A DNA stretch of 64,000 bases from Clostridium polynesiense (GTDB lineage Bacteria > Bacillota > Clostridia > Clostridiales > Clostridiaceae): NCBI RefSeq assembly GCF_000820705.1, contig NZ_CCXI01000142.1, forward strand, positions 1 to 64,000. Direction: 5' to 3'. The notes under the pieces are model-generated. The model was not told the origin of the DNA, ran no database searches, and saw only the letters and a list, made by a program, of their open reading frames with translations. The position numbers and the translations under genes were made by a program. Positions within the stretch are counted from its first letter, which is position 1, and the number at the start of each line of letters is the position of its first letter. Positions 36,551 through 44,139 of the stretch are shown here, one piece after another.

Positions 36551-37538
36551 ATTCCCCACCGCCTTTAGCCTGTTTATAAATCTGTGATATTACCTCCTCC
36601 ATTGGTGGCTCTGATATGGTTATATCCTTTACCTTTCCGCATTTAATTAGCTTAGTCAAAACTTCATCCATATCCTCCTTAGAGGTATCTACCCTAACTT
36701 TTAATGCATTCCCTTTATTTTTTATAATATCCACAGAACAGTTGCTTATATCCACAGCCTCATTATATTTAATGTGAATAATTTTTTCCTTGAGGTAATC
36801 GTATTTCAGCTTTTTTATAGCTTCATTTAAAACTACCTCTCCATGATTTATAATTATGGCTCTTTTACATAGCTGCTCTATGTCTCCGGAATCATGAGAG
36901 GTTAAGAATATAGTAGTTTTTTCTTCCTTATTAAGAAGGAGAATAAGCTCTCTTATCTTCTGCTTCACCACTACATCCAGCCCTATGGTAGGCTCATCCA
37001 GGAATATAATTTCAGGCTCATGAAGTATTGAGGCTGCTATCTCACATCTTATCCTCTGACCTAGAGATAGCTTTCGAACAGGAATGTCCATGAGCTCTTG
37101 TATTTCGAAGATTTCTTTTAGCTGGTCTATCCTCTTCCTCAGTGTGTTTTTGTCCATTTCATAGATATTTCCTAAAAGATTGAAGCTGTCTAAAGGAGGC
37201 AGATGAAACCACAGCTGAGACTTTTGTCCAAAAACCGTTCCTATTTTATAGGACAGCTTCTTTCTGTCTTTTGAAGGATTCATCCCTAAAACCACAATTT
37301 CTCCGGAGGATGGATATAAAATGCCTGTCATCATTTTAATTGTAGTGGACTTCCCTGCTCCGTTTGGTCCTATAAAGGCCAGAATTTCACCCTTTTCCAC
37401 CTGAAAGGATATATTATTAACTGCATTTATCTCTCTATATCTAGGTGAAAGTATAGATTTTATACTTCCACGAAAGCCCTCCTCTTTAGTCTTAACCCTG
37501 AATACCTTGTTTAGATTATTAACCTCAATAATGCTCAT
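36534..37538 (-). CDS. ABC exporter ATPase (NatA-like)
   Basis: A 334-residue ATPase of the ABC-2 group. Walker A GPNGAGKST, signature LSLGQRIRCEIAASIL, Walker B IIFLDEPTIGLD and H-loop TSHDS; a C-terminal extension of about 90 residues that is typical of this subfamily follows. The N-terminus (NNLNKVFRVKTKEEGFRGSI) carries the insertion seen in COG4586 proteins. ATG 37538 is preceded by AGGAGGGG. First gene after the ykkC-type riboswitch, which is what ties it to a nucleotide or guanidine signal. Confidence 0.9.
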   Translation of the reverse strand: MSIIEVNNLNKVFRVKTKEEGFRGSIKSILSPRYREINAVNNISFQVEKGEILAFIGPNGAGKSTTIKMMTGILYPSSGEIVVLGMNPSKDRKKLSYKIGTVFGQKSQLWFHLPPLDSFNLLGNIYEMDKNTLRKRIDQLKEIFEIQELMDIPVRKLSLGQRIRCEIAASILHEPEIIFLDEPTIGLDVVVKQKIRELILLLNKEEKTTIFLTSHDSGDIEQLCKRAIIINHGEVVLNEAIKKLKYDYLKEKIIHIKYNEAVDISNCSVDIIKNKGNALKVRVDTSKEDMDEVLTKLIKCGKVKDITISEPPMEEVISQIYKQAKGGGEYAVNS

Positions 37539-37587
37539 ATAATCCCCTCCTGCATTAATAAATACTGTATAAACAAGAATTTTTTAT

Positions 37588-37765
37588 AAAAAAATAAAGC
37601 CCCGGAACAAATCTCTTAATTGAGACTCGTCCTTTAGGCTTTTTTCCTAAAAGTGTAGATGATTATCCTGTATCGCTTGGACCTGACACCTTAATAGCTT
37701 ATTAGAATTAGGCTTATTATTGCTCTCTAATAATATTTCAAGGTCGGAACCCTAGATACACTCTC
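37588..37765 (-). promoter_or_regulatory. ykkC-family riboswitch with intrinsic terminator
   Basis: Read on the minus strand: AGTGTATCTAGGGTTCCG, later GTCAGGTCCAAGCGATACAG, closing strand TACACT that pairs with AGTGTA, then the P3 hairpin TTAGG-AAAAAA-GCCTAA. These match the ykkC aptamer in sequence and order. A terminator overlaps it: AAGCC and AGGA in the P3 region can pair with TTCC and GGCTT, followed by a T-rich tail, so ligand binding should prevent termination. The family includes guanidine-I and ppGpp or PRPP classes; the class here is not settled. The controlled genes are the ABC-2 exporter at 34972-37538. Confidence 0.75.
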
Positions 37766-37794
37766 ATATTAGATATATGATACCATCTTTTCAA

Positions 37795-38967
37795 TTAATT
37801 GTAAATGATCTTTTTTGTCCTTCTGTTAAGCCACTCACTTATGCCTATCATAGCAATAAGAAGCATAGTTAAACTTGGAGCTAAAAATTCCAGAGAGGTC
37901 TTTGAGAATATTACTCCTAATAAGGCAGATAATATAGATCCTCCTAAGCATGCTGCTCCTACCTGATATCCAATAAGAGCTTTTGTGGTTGCTTCGTCAA
38001 ATCTTCTTGGAGTTTCGTGCATCATACAGGGATATATAGGGGCAAAGCCTAAGCCTATCAGCATAAGTCCTATCATAGTTATAAAAGGCAAGTTAGGGAT
38101 ATAAACTAATATTCCGCCTAAAGCGGCAATTATTAGACCTATTCTGATTAAAGCTCTGTTCCCTAATTTATTCACCACTACCCCTGTTAAAAACCTGCCT
38201 GTCATGAGAGCTCCGTAATAATATGATATCCAGTACCCTGCAGTTTCCTTAGGTATTCCTCTTGACTCTACCAGCATACTATTCGCCCATAAGCCTACGG
38301 AATATTCAGTACCTGCATATATAAAGAACATTAATATTCCAAGCCAGGGAGAAATAGATTTCAAAATAGAGATACCGCTTTTATTTTGAGATGTATCCTC
38401 CTCTATTAAATCCCTCTTTTCTTCTTTCCAAAGCTTTAATCCTAATAAAAATATAAAGGCTAAGGAAAGCTGAATCATAGAAATCACAGAATACCCGCTC
38501 TGCCATACTCTGCCGGAAGCAAGTATCTTTGTCATTATAAATGGTCCTAAAGAGGCTCCTACTCCCCAGCAGCAGTGAAGCCAGTTCATATGCCTGGAGG
38601 AGTAATTATTGGCTACATAATTATTTAAGCCGGAATCCACGGCACCTTGTCCCAATCCAAGAGGTATGGTAAATACTATTAACCATGCAAAGGTGGGTGC
38701 TTTGGAATAACCCAAAAGGGCTAACCCTGTCATTAAACAGCTTATCAAGGTAACCTTTGCAGTTCCAAATCTATGTAAAACTTTCCCGCTGGAAAAGCTG
38801 GACAATGCAGAAAAGCTCATAAGTAAAACAGTAACCAGACCTGCAGTTTCAATTGGCATGGAAAAATTCATACGAATGTCCGGCCAGGCAACACCAAAGA
38901 CTCCATCGGGAAGCCCTAAGCTCACAAAAGCTAAATATATAACCACTAATAAAATAATAGATGCCAT
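37795..38967 (-). CDS. MFS transporter
   Basis: A 390-residue protein of about twelve helices. The N-terminus (LGLPDGVFGVAWPDIRMNFS) and GLGQGAVDSGLNNYVA, FAPIYPCMMHETPRRF point to the fucose permease/YfkF-like branch of the major facilitators, which often carries sugars or small acids. The substrate is unknown. It lies upstream of the ykkC riboswitch on the same strand, with its own stop before that leader. Confidence 0.88.
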   Translation of the reverse strand: MASIILLVVIYLAFVSLGLPDGVFGVAWPDIRMNFSMPIETAGLVTVLLMSFSALSSFSSGKVLHRFGTAKVTLISCLMTGLALLGYSKAPTFAWLIVFTIPLGLGQGAVDSGLNNYVANNYSSRHMNWLHCCWGVGASLGPFIMTKILASGRVWQSGYSVISMIQLSLAFIFLLGLKLWKEEKRDLIEEDTSQNKSGISILKSISPWLGILMFFIYAGTEYSVGLWANSMLVESRGIPKETAGYWISYYYGALMTGRFLTGVVVNKLGNRALIRIGLIIAALGGILVYIPNLPFITMIGLMLIGLGFAPIYPCMMHETPRRFDEATTKALIGYQVGAACLGGSILSALLGVIFSKTSLEFLAPSLTMLLIAMIGISEWLNRRTKKIIYN

Positions 38968-39054
38968 TAATCAATTCCTACCTTTTCTTTTTTTACTAAA
39001 TATTATTTTACCAATAACATCCTCATTTAATCAAGTTTGAATGAAAAAATGTCA

Positions 39055-39098
39055 AGTGCCAGGCACCTGACAATGTCACTTGTCAGGTGCCTGGCACC
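39055..39098. repeat. GGTGCCAGGCAC palindrome, copy 4 (mixed form)
   Basis: 18-bp arms GTGCCAGGCACCTGACAA and TTGTCAGGTGCCTGGCAC, separated by TGTCAC. It combines features of copies 2 and 3. It lies 11 bp from the phosphoglucomutase stop codon and is probably its terminator. Confidence 0.88.
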
Positions 39099-39108
39099 AT
39101 CTTTTAAA

Positions 39109-40833
39109 TTATTCTACGGATTTTAGTTTTGTCAGAACAACCTCTTCCATGGAAGCAATCTTTTGTTCTGCTTCCTGTGCTGTTTCAGCTTTTGAGTATA
39201 GATAAAGCTTAATTTTTGGTTCTGTACCGGAAGGTCTTACAGAATACCATGAACCGTCTTCTAAAGTAAATTCAAGAACATTAGAGGAGGGAATTTCCAC
39301 GTCAGAAGCTTCACCGGTTATCACATCGGTTCCTTTGCCGGTTTTGTAATCCACATATTTAACAAGCTTCAAATCTCCTACCTTCATAGGATATTCATTC
39401 CTGTAAACCTCCATCATCCTGCCTATTCTTCTGCTGCCTTCGATTCCTTCCAATACTAAAGATATTTGCTTTTCTCTGTAATAACCGAACTCTTTATAGA
39501 TTTCTTCCAGTACATCTATAAGTGTTTTTCCCTGCTTTTTATAATATGCAGCAGCTTCACAGAGCATCATTGAAGATATAACTCCATCCTTATCCTTTAC
39601 AAAGTCTCCTGTTACATATCCTATACTTTCTTCGTATCCAAATATAAATTTATTATTTCCACTCTTTTCAAGGGCGTTAGCTACTCCGCAGATATTTTTA
39701 AAGCCTGTTAATGCATCGTAGGTTTTAACTCCATGTTTTTCTGCTATAGCTCTACCTAAATCTCCTGTAACTATTGATTTAACTATAAATGAATTTTCAG
39801 GAAGTCTTCCTGTTTCTTTTCTTCCTTCAACTATATATTTAACTAATATAGCTCCTGTTTGATTTCCGTTAAAGGCAATATACTTTCCATCTTCATCTCT
39901 AACCATTATTGCTAATCTGTCGCAATCCGGGTCAGTAGCCAAAAGTAAATCTGCTCCTATTTCCTGTCCCAGTCTTTCAGCGTATTCAAAGGCCCTTGGA
40001 TCCTCAGGATTTGGAAAAGGTGCTGTGGTAAAGTTAGGATCAGGGTTTTCCTGTTCAGGAACCACAGTTATGTTGCTGAAGCCTCTTTCCTTAAGAACTC
40101 TTCTAACCAGCTTATTTCCTGTTCCATTTAAAGGAGTATATACTACCTTTATATCCTTATCTATATCATCTCTAAGTGCTAATTCTTTCACCTTAGATAC
40201 ATATATATCATCTATTTCTGAGCCCAGTATATTAAGGAGTCCTTTATCCAAGGCTTCCTGCTCATCCATAATCTTAATATCTTCAAAATTTTTGATGCTT
40301 AATATTTTTTCTGTTATAGCGTCAGCATATTCCTGACCTATTTGAGCTGCATCCTCCCAGTATACCTTGTATCCGTTATACTCCTTTGGATTGTGACTGG
40401 CAGTTACCACTATACCTGATGCAGTTTTAAGATGTCCTACGGTAAAGGACAGCACTGGGGTTGGTCTTAGGCTCTCAAAGAGATAGGCCTTTACGTTATT
40501 TCCTGCCAACACTAAAGCCGCTCTTTTAGCAAATTCCTTTGAAAAATGTCTGGAGTCGTAGGCTATAGCTACCCCCATGTCCATATACTTTTGTCCTTTT
40601 TCCACTATAAAATCTGCAAGCCCTTGAGTAGCTCTGGATATTATATATATGTTCATTCTGTTTGTTCCTGCTCCTATTTTACCTCTAAGTCCCGCAGTTC
40701 CAAATTCTAAATCCTTATAAAACCTATCCTCTATTTCCTTTTCATCCTCTTTAATGGATAAAAGCTCTTCTCTTGTTTTTTCATCAAAATACTGATTGTT
40801 TAACCAACTATCATAAGATTCTCTGTAATTCAT
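39109..40833 (-). CDS. pgcA: Alpha-phosphoglucomutase/phosphomannomutase
   Basis: Interconverts glucose 1-phosphate and glucose 6-phosphate, linking maltodextrin phosphorolysis (45-53 kb) to glycolysis and wall precursors. The 574 residues have all four signatures: phosphoserine loop TASHNPKEYNGYK, metal loop DPDCDRLAI, sugar loop GYEESIGY and phosphate loop RPSGTEPKIKLYL. Length is normal for the Firmicute PgcA group. Confidence 0.93.
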   Translation of the reverse strand: MNYRESYDSWLNNQYFDEKTREELLSIKEDEKEIEDRFYKDLEFGTAGLRGKIGAGTNRMNIYIISRATQGLADFIVEKGQKYMDMGVAIAYDSRHFSKEFAKRAALVLAGNNVKAYLFESLRPTPVLSFTVGHLKTASGIVVTASHNPKEYNGYKVYWEDAAQIGQEYADAITEKILSIKNFEDIKIMDEQEALDKGLLNILGSEIDDIYVSKVKELALRDDIDKDIKVVYTPLNGTGNKLVRRVLKERGFSNITVVPEQENPDPNFTTAPFPNPEDPRAFEYAERLGQEIGADLLLATDPDCDRLAIMVRDEDGKYIAFNGNQTGAILVKYIVEGRKETGRLPENSFIVKSIVTGDLGRAIAEKHGVKTYDALTGFKNICGVANALEKSGNNKFIFGYEESIGYVTGDFVKDKDGVISSMMLCEAAAYYKKQGKTLIDVLEEIYKEFGYYREKQISLVLEGIEGSRRIGRMMEVYRNEYPMKVGDLKLVKYVDYKTGKGTDVITGEASDVEIPSSNVLEFTLEDGSWYSVRPSGTEPKIKLYLYSKAETAQEAEQKIASMEEVVLTKLKSVE

Positions 40834-41207
40834 ATAATCTACATCCTTTCTTTTAAACTATAGTTTTAATTACAGCTATGGAAACATCCATATACTTTAC
40901 AGTGAATTTGGTATCATCATAGATATCTATATATTATCACTATTTACTATAATAATTCCATATAAAGCATTTTATATATGGCAAATTTAAGATTATAAAT
41001 TTGTTAATAAATAATAATTGGTTCATATCTCAGATTTTTTATTGAAAAACTATCAATTATTAAAGGAATCATAAGGAAAATATTTACTTAACCATCAATA
41101 TATTTATCAATCCTTTAAGTTTATGCTTTATTTATTATTCTCATCATTAATAATACATATTAATATTTTTTATTAAAATGTTTTTTAATATACTATAATC
41201 CTTATTC
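40834..41207. other. AT-rich intergenic region, no gene seen
   Basis: 374 bp between the start of pgcA and the end of the symporter gene. It holds one weak hairpin (CCATATAAA / TTATATATGG, 40958-40981) and must contain the pgcA promoter. No clear terminator of the symporter gene was found. Confidence 0.5.
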
Positions 41208-42548
41208 CTAACCTATACCTCCATAAATTACTCCTAATACTATCACTGCTAAAGTTATTAAGGTAAAACCGTATTTAATAAAAGGAATAAAATAGTTTCC
41301 TACAGACCATCCTGCTCCTACGTTTATTTCCTTCAAAGCGGTTTTAGGATTTACAATATAAAAGAAGGTAACTGCAACTATTAAAGCTCCTATTGGGGTT
41401 ATATATATAGTTATAAAATCGGAGAATTTGCTGAATAATTCTGTATTTAAATCCATAGGTATCCCTATTAAAAAGCATATGACCGCTATAATAACCGCTG
41501 CCTTTTTTCTATTTAGGTTTAATTCGCTCATAGCCGCCTCCACTGGTCCTTCCAGCATTACAATACAGGAGGATAAAGAGGCAAAGATGATGCTTAAAAA
41601 GAATAACGCACTTATTAATGCTCCCATAGGCATGGCCTTAAATATGCTTGGAACTGTGACAAAAAGCAGTGCAGGACCTGCACCAGGATCTAACCCATAA
41701 GCAAATACTGCAGGGATTATTACAAAGGCCGCTAATATAGCTGCAAGGGTATCGAATAAAGCTGTTTGTATAGCTGCAGAGGGTAAATCCACCTTTTCAT
41801 CTGCATAGCTTCCATATACAACCAATGCACAGCCTGTTAGAGAAACGGTAAAGAAAGCTTGTCCCAAAGCCATTATCCAGGTTTTAGGTGATAATAAAAG
41901 CTCCCATTTAGGATATAAAAGATACTTAACCCCCTCAACAGCCCCAGGAAGGGAAAGTGATCTTAATGCCAGAAGTATAAATATTATAAATAAGCAGGGC
42001 ATCATTATCTTATTAATTTTCTCAATTCCCTTTGAAACTCCTGCTGTAACTATAAACACGGTAAGCAGCACAGCGGCCCCATGCCATAATATGCTTTCAT
42101 TGCTCCCTGTAAAGGTATTGAAAAATACTTCGGTATCAATTTTGTATAACTGTCCTGATAAACTAACTGTGAAATACTTTAAAACCCATCCTACAACTAC
42201 AGTATAAAATACAAATATTCCTGCAAGACCAAGAGTAGGTACAGCACTTAATATACTGCCGCCTCTTATGTTTTTTTCTTTAAACGCCAGCCTTATACCA
42301 CTCATAGAGCCTTTTTTATAATATCTCCCGAAGGCCATTTCTACCATAATTCCTGCTGTACCCAAAATAAATACAAAGATGAAATAAGGTATTAAAAAAG
42401 CAGCGCCTCCATATTGACCAAGCTTATAGGGAAACATCCATATGTTTCCTAAACCAACGGCAGCTCCTACACAAGCTAGAACAAGACCTAACTTTCCTGA
42501 AAACTGCTCTCTCACCTTTGAACCTTTTACGTTAATTTTTTCTTTCAT
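41208..42548 (-). CDS. Sodium:amino acid symporter, SNF/NSS family
   Basis: A 446-residue sodium-dependent transporter with eleven to twelve helices. NSS signatures are present: FSGKLGLVLACVGAAVGLGN, IWMFPYKLGQYGGAAF and FFSLSII-like ALFFLSIIFASLSS. Prokaryotic members such as TnaT and Tyt1 carry tryptophan or tyrosine. The upstream leader encodes a phenylalanine-rich peptide, so I infer that this one imports phenylalanine or a related aromatic amino acid. ATG 42548 lies after GGGGGAAG. Confidence 0.9.
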   Translation of the reverse strand: MKEKINVKGSKVREQFSGKLGLVLACVGAAVGLGNIWMFPYKLGQYGGAAFLIPYFIFVFILGTAGIMVEMAFGRYYKKGSMSGIRLAFKEKNIRGGSILSAVPTLGLAGIFVFYTVVVGWVLKYFTVSLSGQLYKIDTEVFFNTFTGSNESILWHGAAVLLTVFIVTAGVSKGIEKINKIMMPCLFIIFILLALRSLSLPGAVEGVKYLLYPKWELLLSPKTWIMALGQAFFTVSLTGCALVVYGSYADEKVDLPSAAIQTALFDTLAAILAAFVIIPAVFAYGLDPGAGPALLFVTVPSIFKAMPMGALISALFFLSIIFASLSSCIVMLEGPVEAAMSELNLNRKKAAVIIAVICFLIGIPMDLNTELFSKFSDFITIYITPIGALIVAVTFFYIVNPKTALKEINVGAGWSVGNYFIPFIKYGFTLITLAVIVLGVIYGGIG

Positions 42549-42561
42549 TTTTCTTCCCCCT

Positions 42562-42604
42562 TAATAAAATTAAAAGGCCGCACAGTTTTTCACCAGCGAC
42601 CTTA
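42562..42604 (-). terminator. Second of two tandem terminators in the symporter leader
   Basis: On the minus strand AAGGTCGCTG pairs with TGTGCGGCCTT and is followed by TTAATTTTA. It lies 15-55 nt before the symporter start codon. Confidence 0.65.
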
Positions 42605-42615
42605 ATTATTTACCT

Positions 42616-42656
42616 AGGAAAATAAAATAAAGCCGCATAGTGATATCTACGCGACC
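42616..42656 (-). terminator. First of two tandem terminators in the symporter leader
   Basis: On the minus strand GTCGCGTAG pairs with CTATGCGGC, loop ATATCA, then TTTATTTTATTTT. Its stem resembles that of the second hairpin (42562-42604), suggesting duplication. Confidence 0.75.
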
Positions 42657-42685
42657 ATTAACTGCATAACAAATTTACTTTAGCC

Positions 42686-42757
42686 ATCATAGATACAAAA
42701 CTTGAAGTTTTCCTTCAGGGTTTGCATCTATGATACTTAGTTAATCATAAATACAAA
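42686..42757 (-). promoter_or_regulatory. Alternative hairpins of the attenuator
   Basis: Three segments follow the leader peptide: A (42744-42757), B (42721-42734) and C (42686-42700). B can pair with A (14 bp, two G-T) or with C (14 bp, one mismatch), so the two hairpins exclude each other. A begins two bases after the leader stop codon, so a ribosome stalled on the Phe codons would hide A and free B for C. GCTAAAG just after C can also pair with CTTTAGC in the Phe codons. Confidence 0.65.
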
Positions 42758-42758
42758 C

Positions 42759-42830
42759 CTATCTAAAAAAGCTAAAGCTAAAGAATGAATTATTTAATTT
42801 TTTAGCTGAATTTAAAGATAGATTTTTCAT
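42759..42830 (-). CDS. Phe-rich leader peptide of the symporter gene
   Basis: A 23-codon open frame that starts with ATG at 42830, 8 nt after AGGAG. The peptide opens MKNLSLNSAKKLNN and ends SFFSFSFFR, five Phe in the last eight residues, then stops just before the alternative hairpins and the tandem terminators. This is the architecture of classical amino acid attenuators such as pheL and trpL. The product would have no function by itself; its translation senses charged tRNA-Phe. It was found by reading the leader and is too short for ordinary gene calling. Confidence 0.75.
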   Translation of the reverse strand: MKNLSLNSAKKLNNSFFSFSFFR

Positions 42831-42914
42831 AAACAAATCTCCTATGGATAAAAGTTGTATTAAAATAAGTTACTTCATACTTAAATTTATAAAGATATTT
42901 TAAAATTTATTATA

Positions 42915-42943
42915 TATTAACACGTAAGATACCAAAAGGTCAA
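42915..42943 (-). promoter_or_regulatory. Promoter of the symporter operon
   Basis: On the minus strand TTGACC (42938-42943), 17-nt spacer, TTAATA (42915-42920). It predicts a leader of about 360 nt before the symporter. Confidence 0.6.
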
Positions 42944-43082
42944 CAATTTATTAATAACAGCTGTACTTTTTTATAAATTTTAACATTTATTTTCTATAAA
43001 ATTATTAATAAGGCAAAATTTTTAAACATATAATCACCTTAATTGTAATATTTATATATAAGAAATCTCTTTTATTTTTTTA

Positions 43083-43112
43083 TTGACACCAATATATTTT
43101 CTGTGGTATGAT
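43083..43112 (+). promoter_or_regulatory. Promoter of the CarD-like gene
   Basis: TTGACA (43083-43088), 18-nt spacer, TATGAT (43107-43112). A strong vegetative promoter about 70 bp before the start codon. Confidence 0.75.
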
Positions 43113-43184
43113 ATTATTTTTGCAAAAAAACAATTATTATGATACAATAAAGCAGTGAAGTTATAAACTCAGGAGGCGGATAGT

Positions 43185-43685
43185 TTGTTTAATATTGGTG
43201 ATAAGGTTGTTTACCCTGTTCATGGAGCTGGAATTATAGAATCCTTAGAAGAAAAAGAGTTTTTAGGAAGCATGAAGCAATATTATATAGTAAAAATAAT
43301 AAGCAATAGCATGAAAATTATGATTCCTAAAGAAAAAATTGATGGTTCAGATTTAAGGCGTATAAGCGATGAAGATGACTTGAAAAATATTTTTTCCATT
43401 TTAAATAACAAGGAATCTTTTTCTGAAATCCTCCCGCCTACAAGACAGCGCAATCAGCTTTTTTCTGACAAGATCAAGTCAGGCTCTTTCAAAAAGAATG
43501 CTGAGGTAATAAAAGACTTAATGATTTTAAATGATAAAAAGCCATTAAGCTCCACAGAAAAGCAGCTTTTAGAAAAAGCAAAAAAACTTTTAGTGGGAGA
43601 GATAGCTTTAATTAAGGATATCTCCAGCAGTCAGGCCAGCGATTTATTAGATAAAAATTTGGATGAAAAAAAGCTGTTGAGTTAA
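43185..43685 (+). CDS. CarD/CdnL-TRCF family transcriptional regulator
   Basis: A 166-residue protein. The N-terminal Tudor-like RNA polymerase-interacting domain is clear (FNIGDKVVYPVHGAGIIESL, YYIVKI, MIPKEKID), followed by a helical C-terminal DNA-binding region (LSSTEKQLLEKAKKLLVGEI). CarD proteins bind the polymerase beta subunit and stabilise open promoter complexes. TTG start at 43185 with AGGAGG 8 nt upstream. Its last codons and its stop form the 5' arm and dyad centre of the terminator. Confidence 0.9.
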   Translation: MFNIGDKVVYPVHGAGIIESLEEKEFLGSMKQYYIVKIISNSMKIMIPKEKIDGSDLRRISDEDDLKNIFSILNNKESFSEILPPTRQRNQLFSDKIKSGSFKKNAEVIKDLMILNDKKPLSSTEKQLLEKAKKLLVGEIALIKDISSSQASDLLDKNLDEKKLLS

Positions 43686-43700
43686 CTCAACAGCTTTTTT
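43667..43700. terminator. Perfect 17-bp terminator spanning the CarD stop codon
   Basis: AAAAAAGCTGTTGAGTT is followed directly by its complement ending in TTTTTT, and the TAA stop lies at the dyad centre. Bidirectional, shared with the convergent cold-shock gene. Confidence 0.85.
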
Positions 43701-43705
43701 AATTC

Positions 43706-43906
43706 TTATAGAACAACTACGTTAGCAGCTTGCTCTCCTCTTTGTCCTTCAACTATATCAAAGCTAACTTTTTGACCTTCTTGAAGTGACTTGAAGCCAT
43801 CTCCAGCTATTGCTGAAAAGTGAACGAATACGTCCTTTCCGCCTTCAACTTCGATAAAGCCAAAACCTTTCTCTGCATTAAACCATTTAACTGTTCCTTG
43901 ATTCAT
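43706..43906 (-). CDS. Cold-shock protein, CspA family
   Basis: A 66-residue OB-fold RNA chaperone read from the ATG at 43906 behind GGAGG; a longer reading from 43975 runs into the leader. Both nucleic-acid binding motifs are present: RNP1 KGFGFIEV and RNP2 VFVHFSAI. The gene has a 140-nt leader with an exceptionally stable hairpin (43966-44023). Confidence 0.95.
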   Translation of the reverse strand: MNQGTVKWFNAEKGFGFIEVEGGKDVFVHFSAIAGDGFKSLQEGQKVSFDIVEGQRGEQAANVVVL

Positions 43907-43965
43907 AAAAAATACCTCCAAAAAAATTACTTTAACATGCTGATCCTTATCCTTATAAAAGAAAA

Positions 43966-44023
43966 GTTCACACATTTCTAAGGATTATATGTTCGAAAAT
44001 ATAATCCTTAGAAATGTGTGAAC
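43966..44023 (-). other. Perfect 25-bp hairpin in the cold-shock gene leader
   Basis: Arms 43966-43990 and 43999-44023 are exact complements with an 8-nt loop (TTTCGAAC on the minus strand). It begins about 24 nt after the predicted transcription start and is followed by TTTTCTTTT. It could be a cold-sensitive leader structure, an attenuator, or the terminator of the upstream amylase operon. Confidence 0.8.
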
Positions 44024-44053
44024 TATAAATATCAATACATATTAACCTTTTGT

Positions 44054-44082
44054 ATCATATCATATTAAAGCAAATAAATCAA
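44054..44082 (-). promoter_or_regulatory. Promoter of the cold-shock gene
   Basis: On the minus strand TTGATT (44077-44082), 17-nt spacer, TATGAT (44054-44059). Confidence 0.65.
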
Positions 44083-44139
44083 TAGAGGCTTTATAATTTC
44101 TATCATAGAATAAATCTAAAGTTTTCTAAGGTGCACAAA

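Noticed and set aside
37795-38967. MFS gene as a target of the ykkC riboswitch
   Set aside because: It lies upstream of the riboswitch on the same strand, so the leader controls the ABC exporter only.
42562-42943. T-box riboswitch for the symporter leader
   Set aside because: No T-box sequence of the AGGGTGGNACCGCG type; the leader peptide and hairpins fit ribosome-mediated attenuation better.
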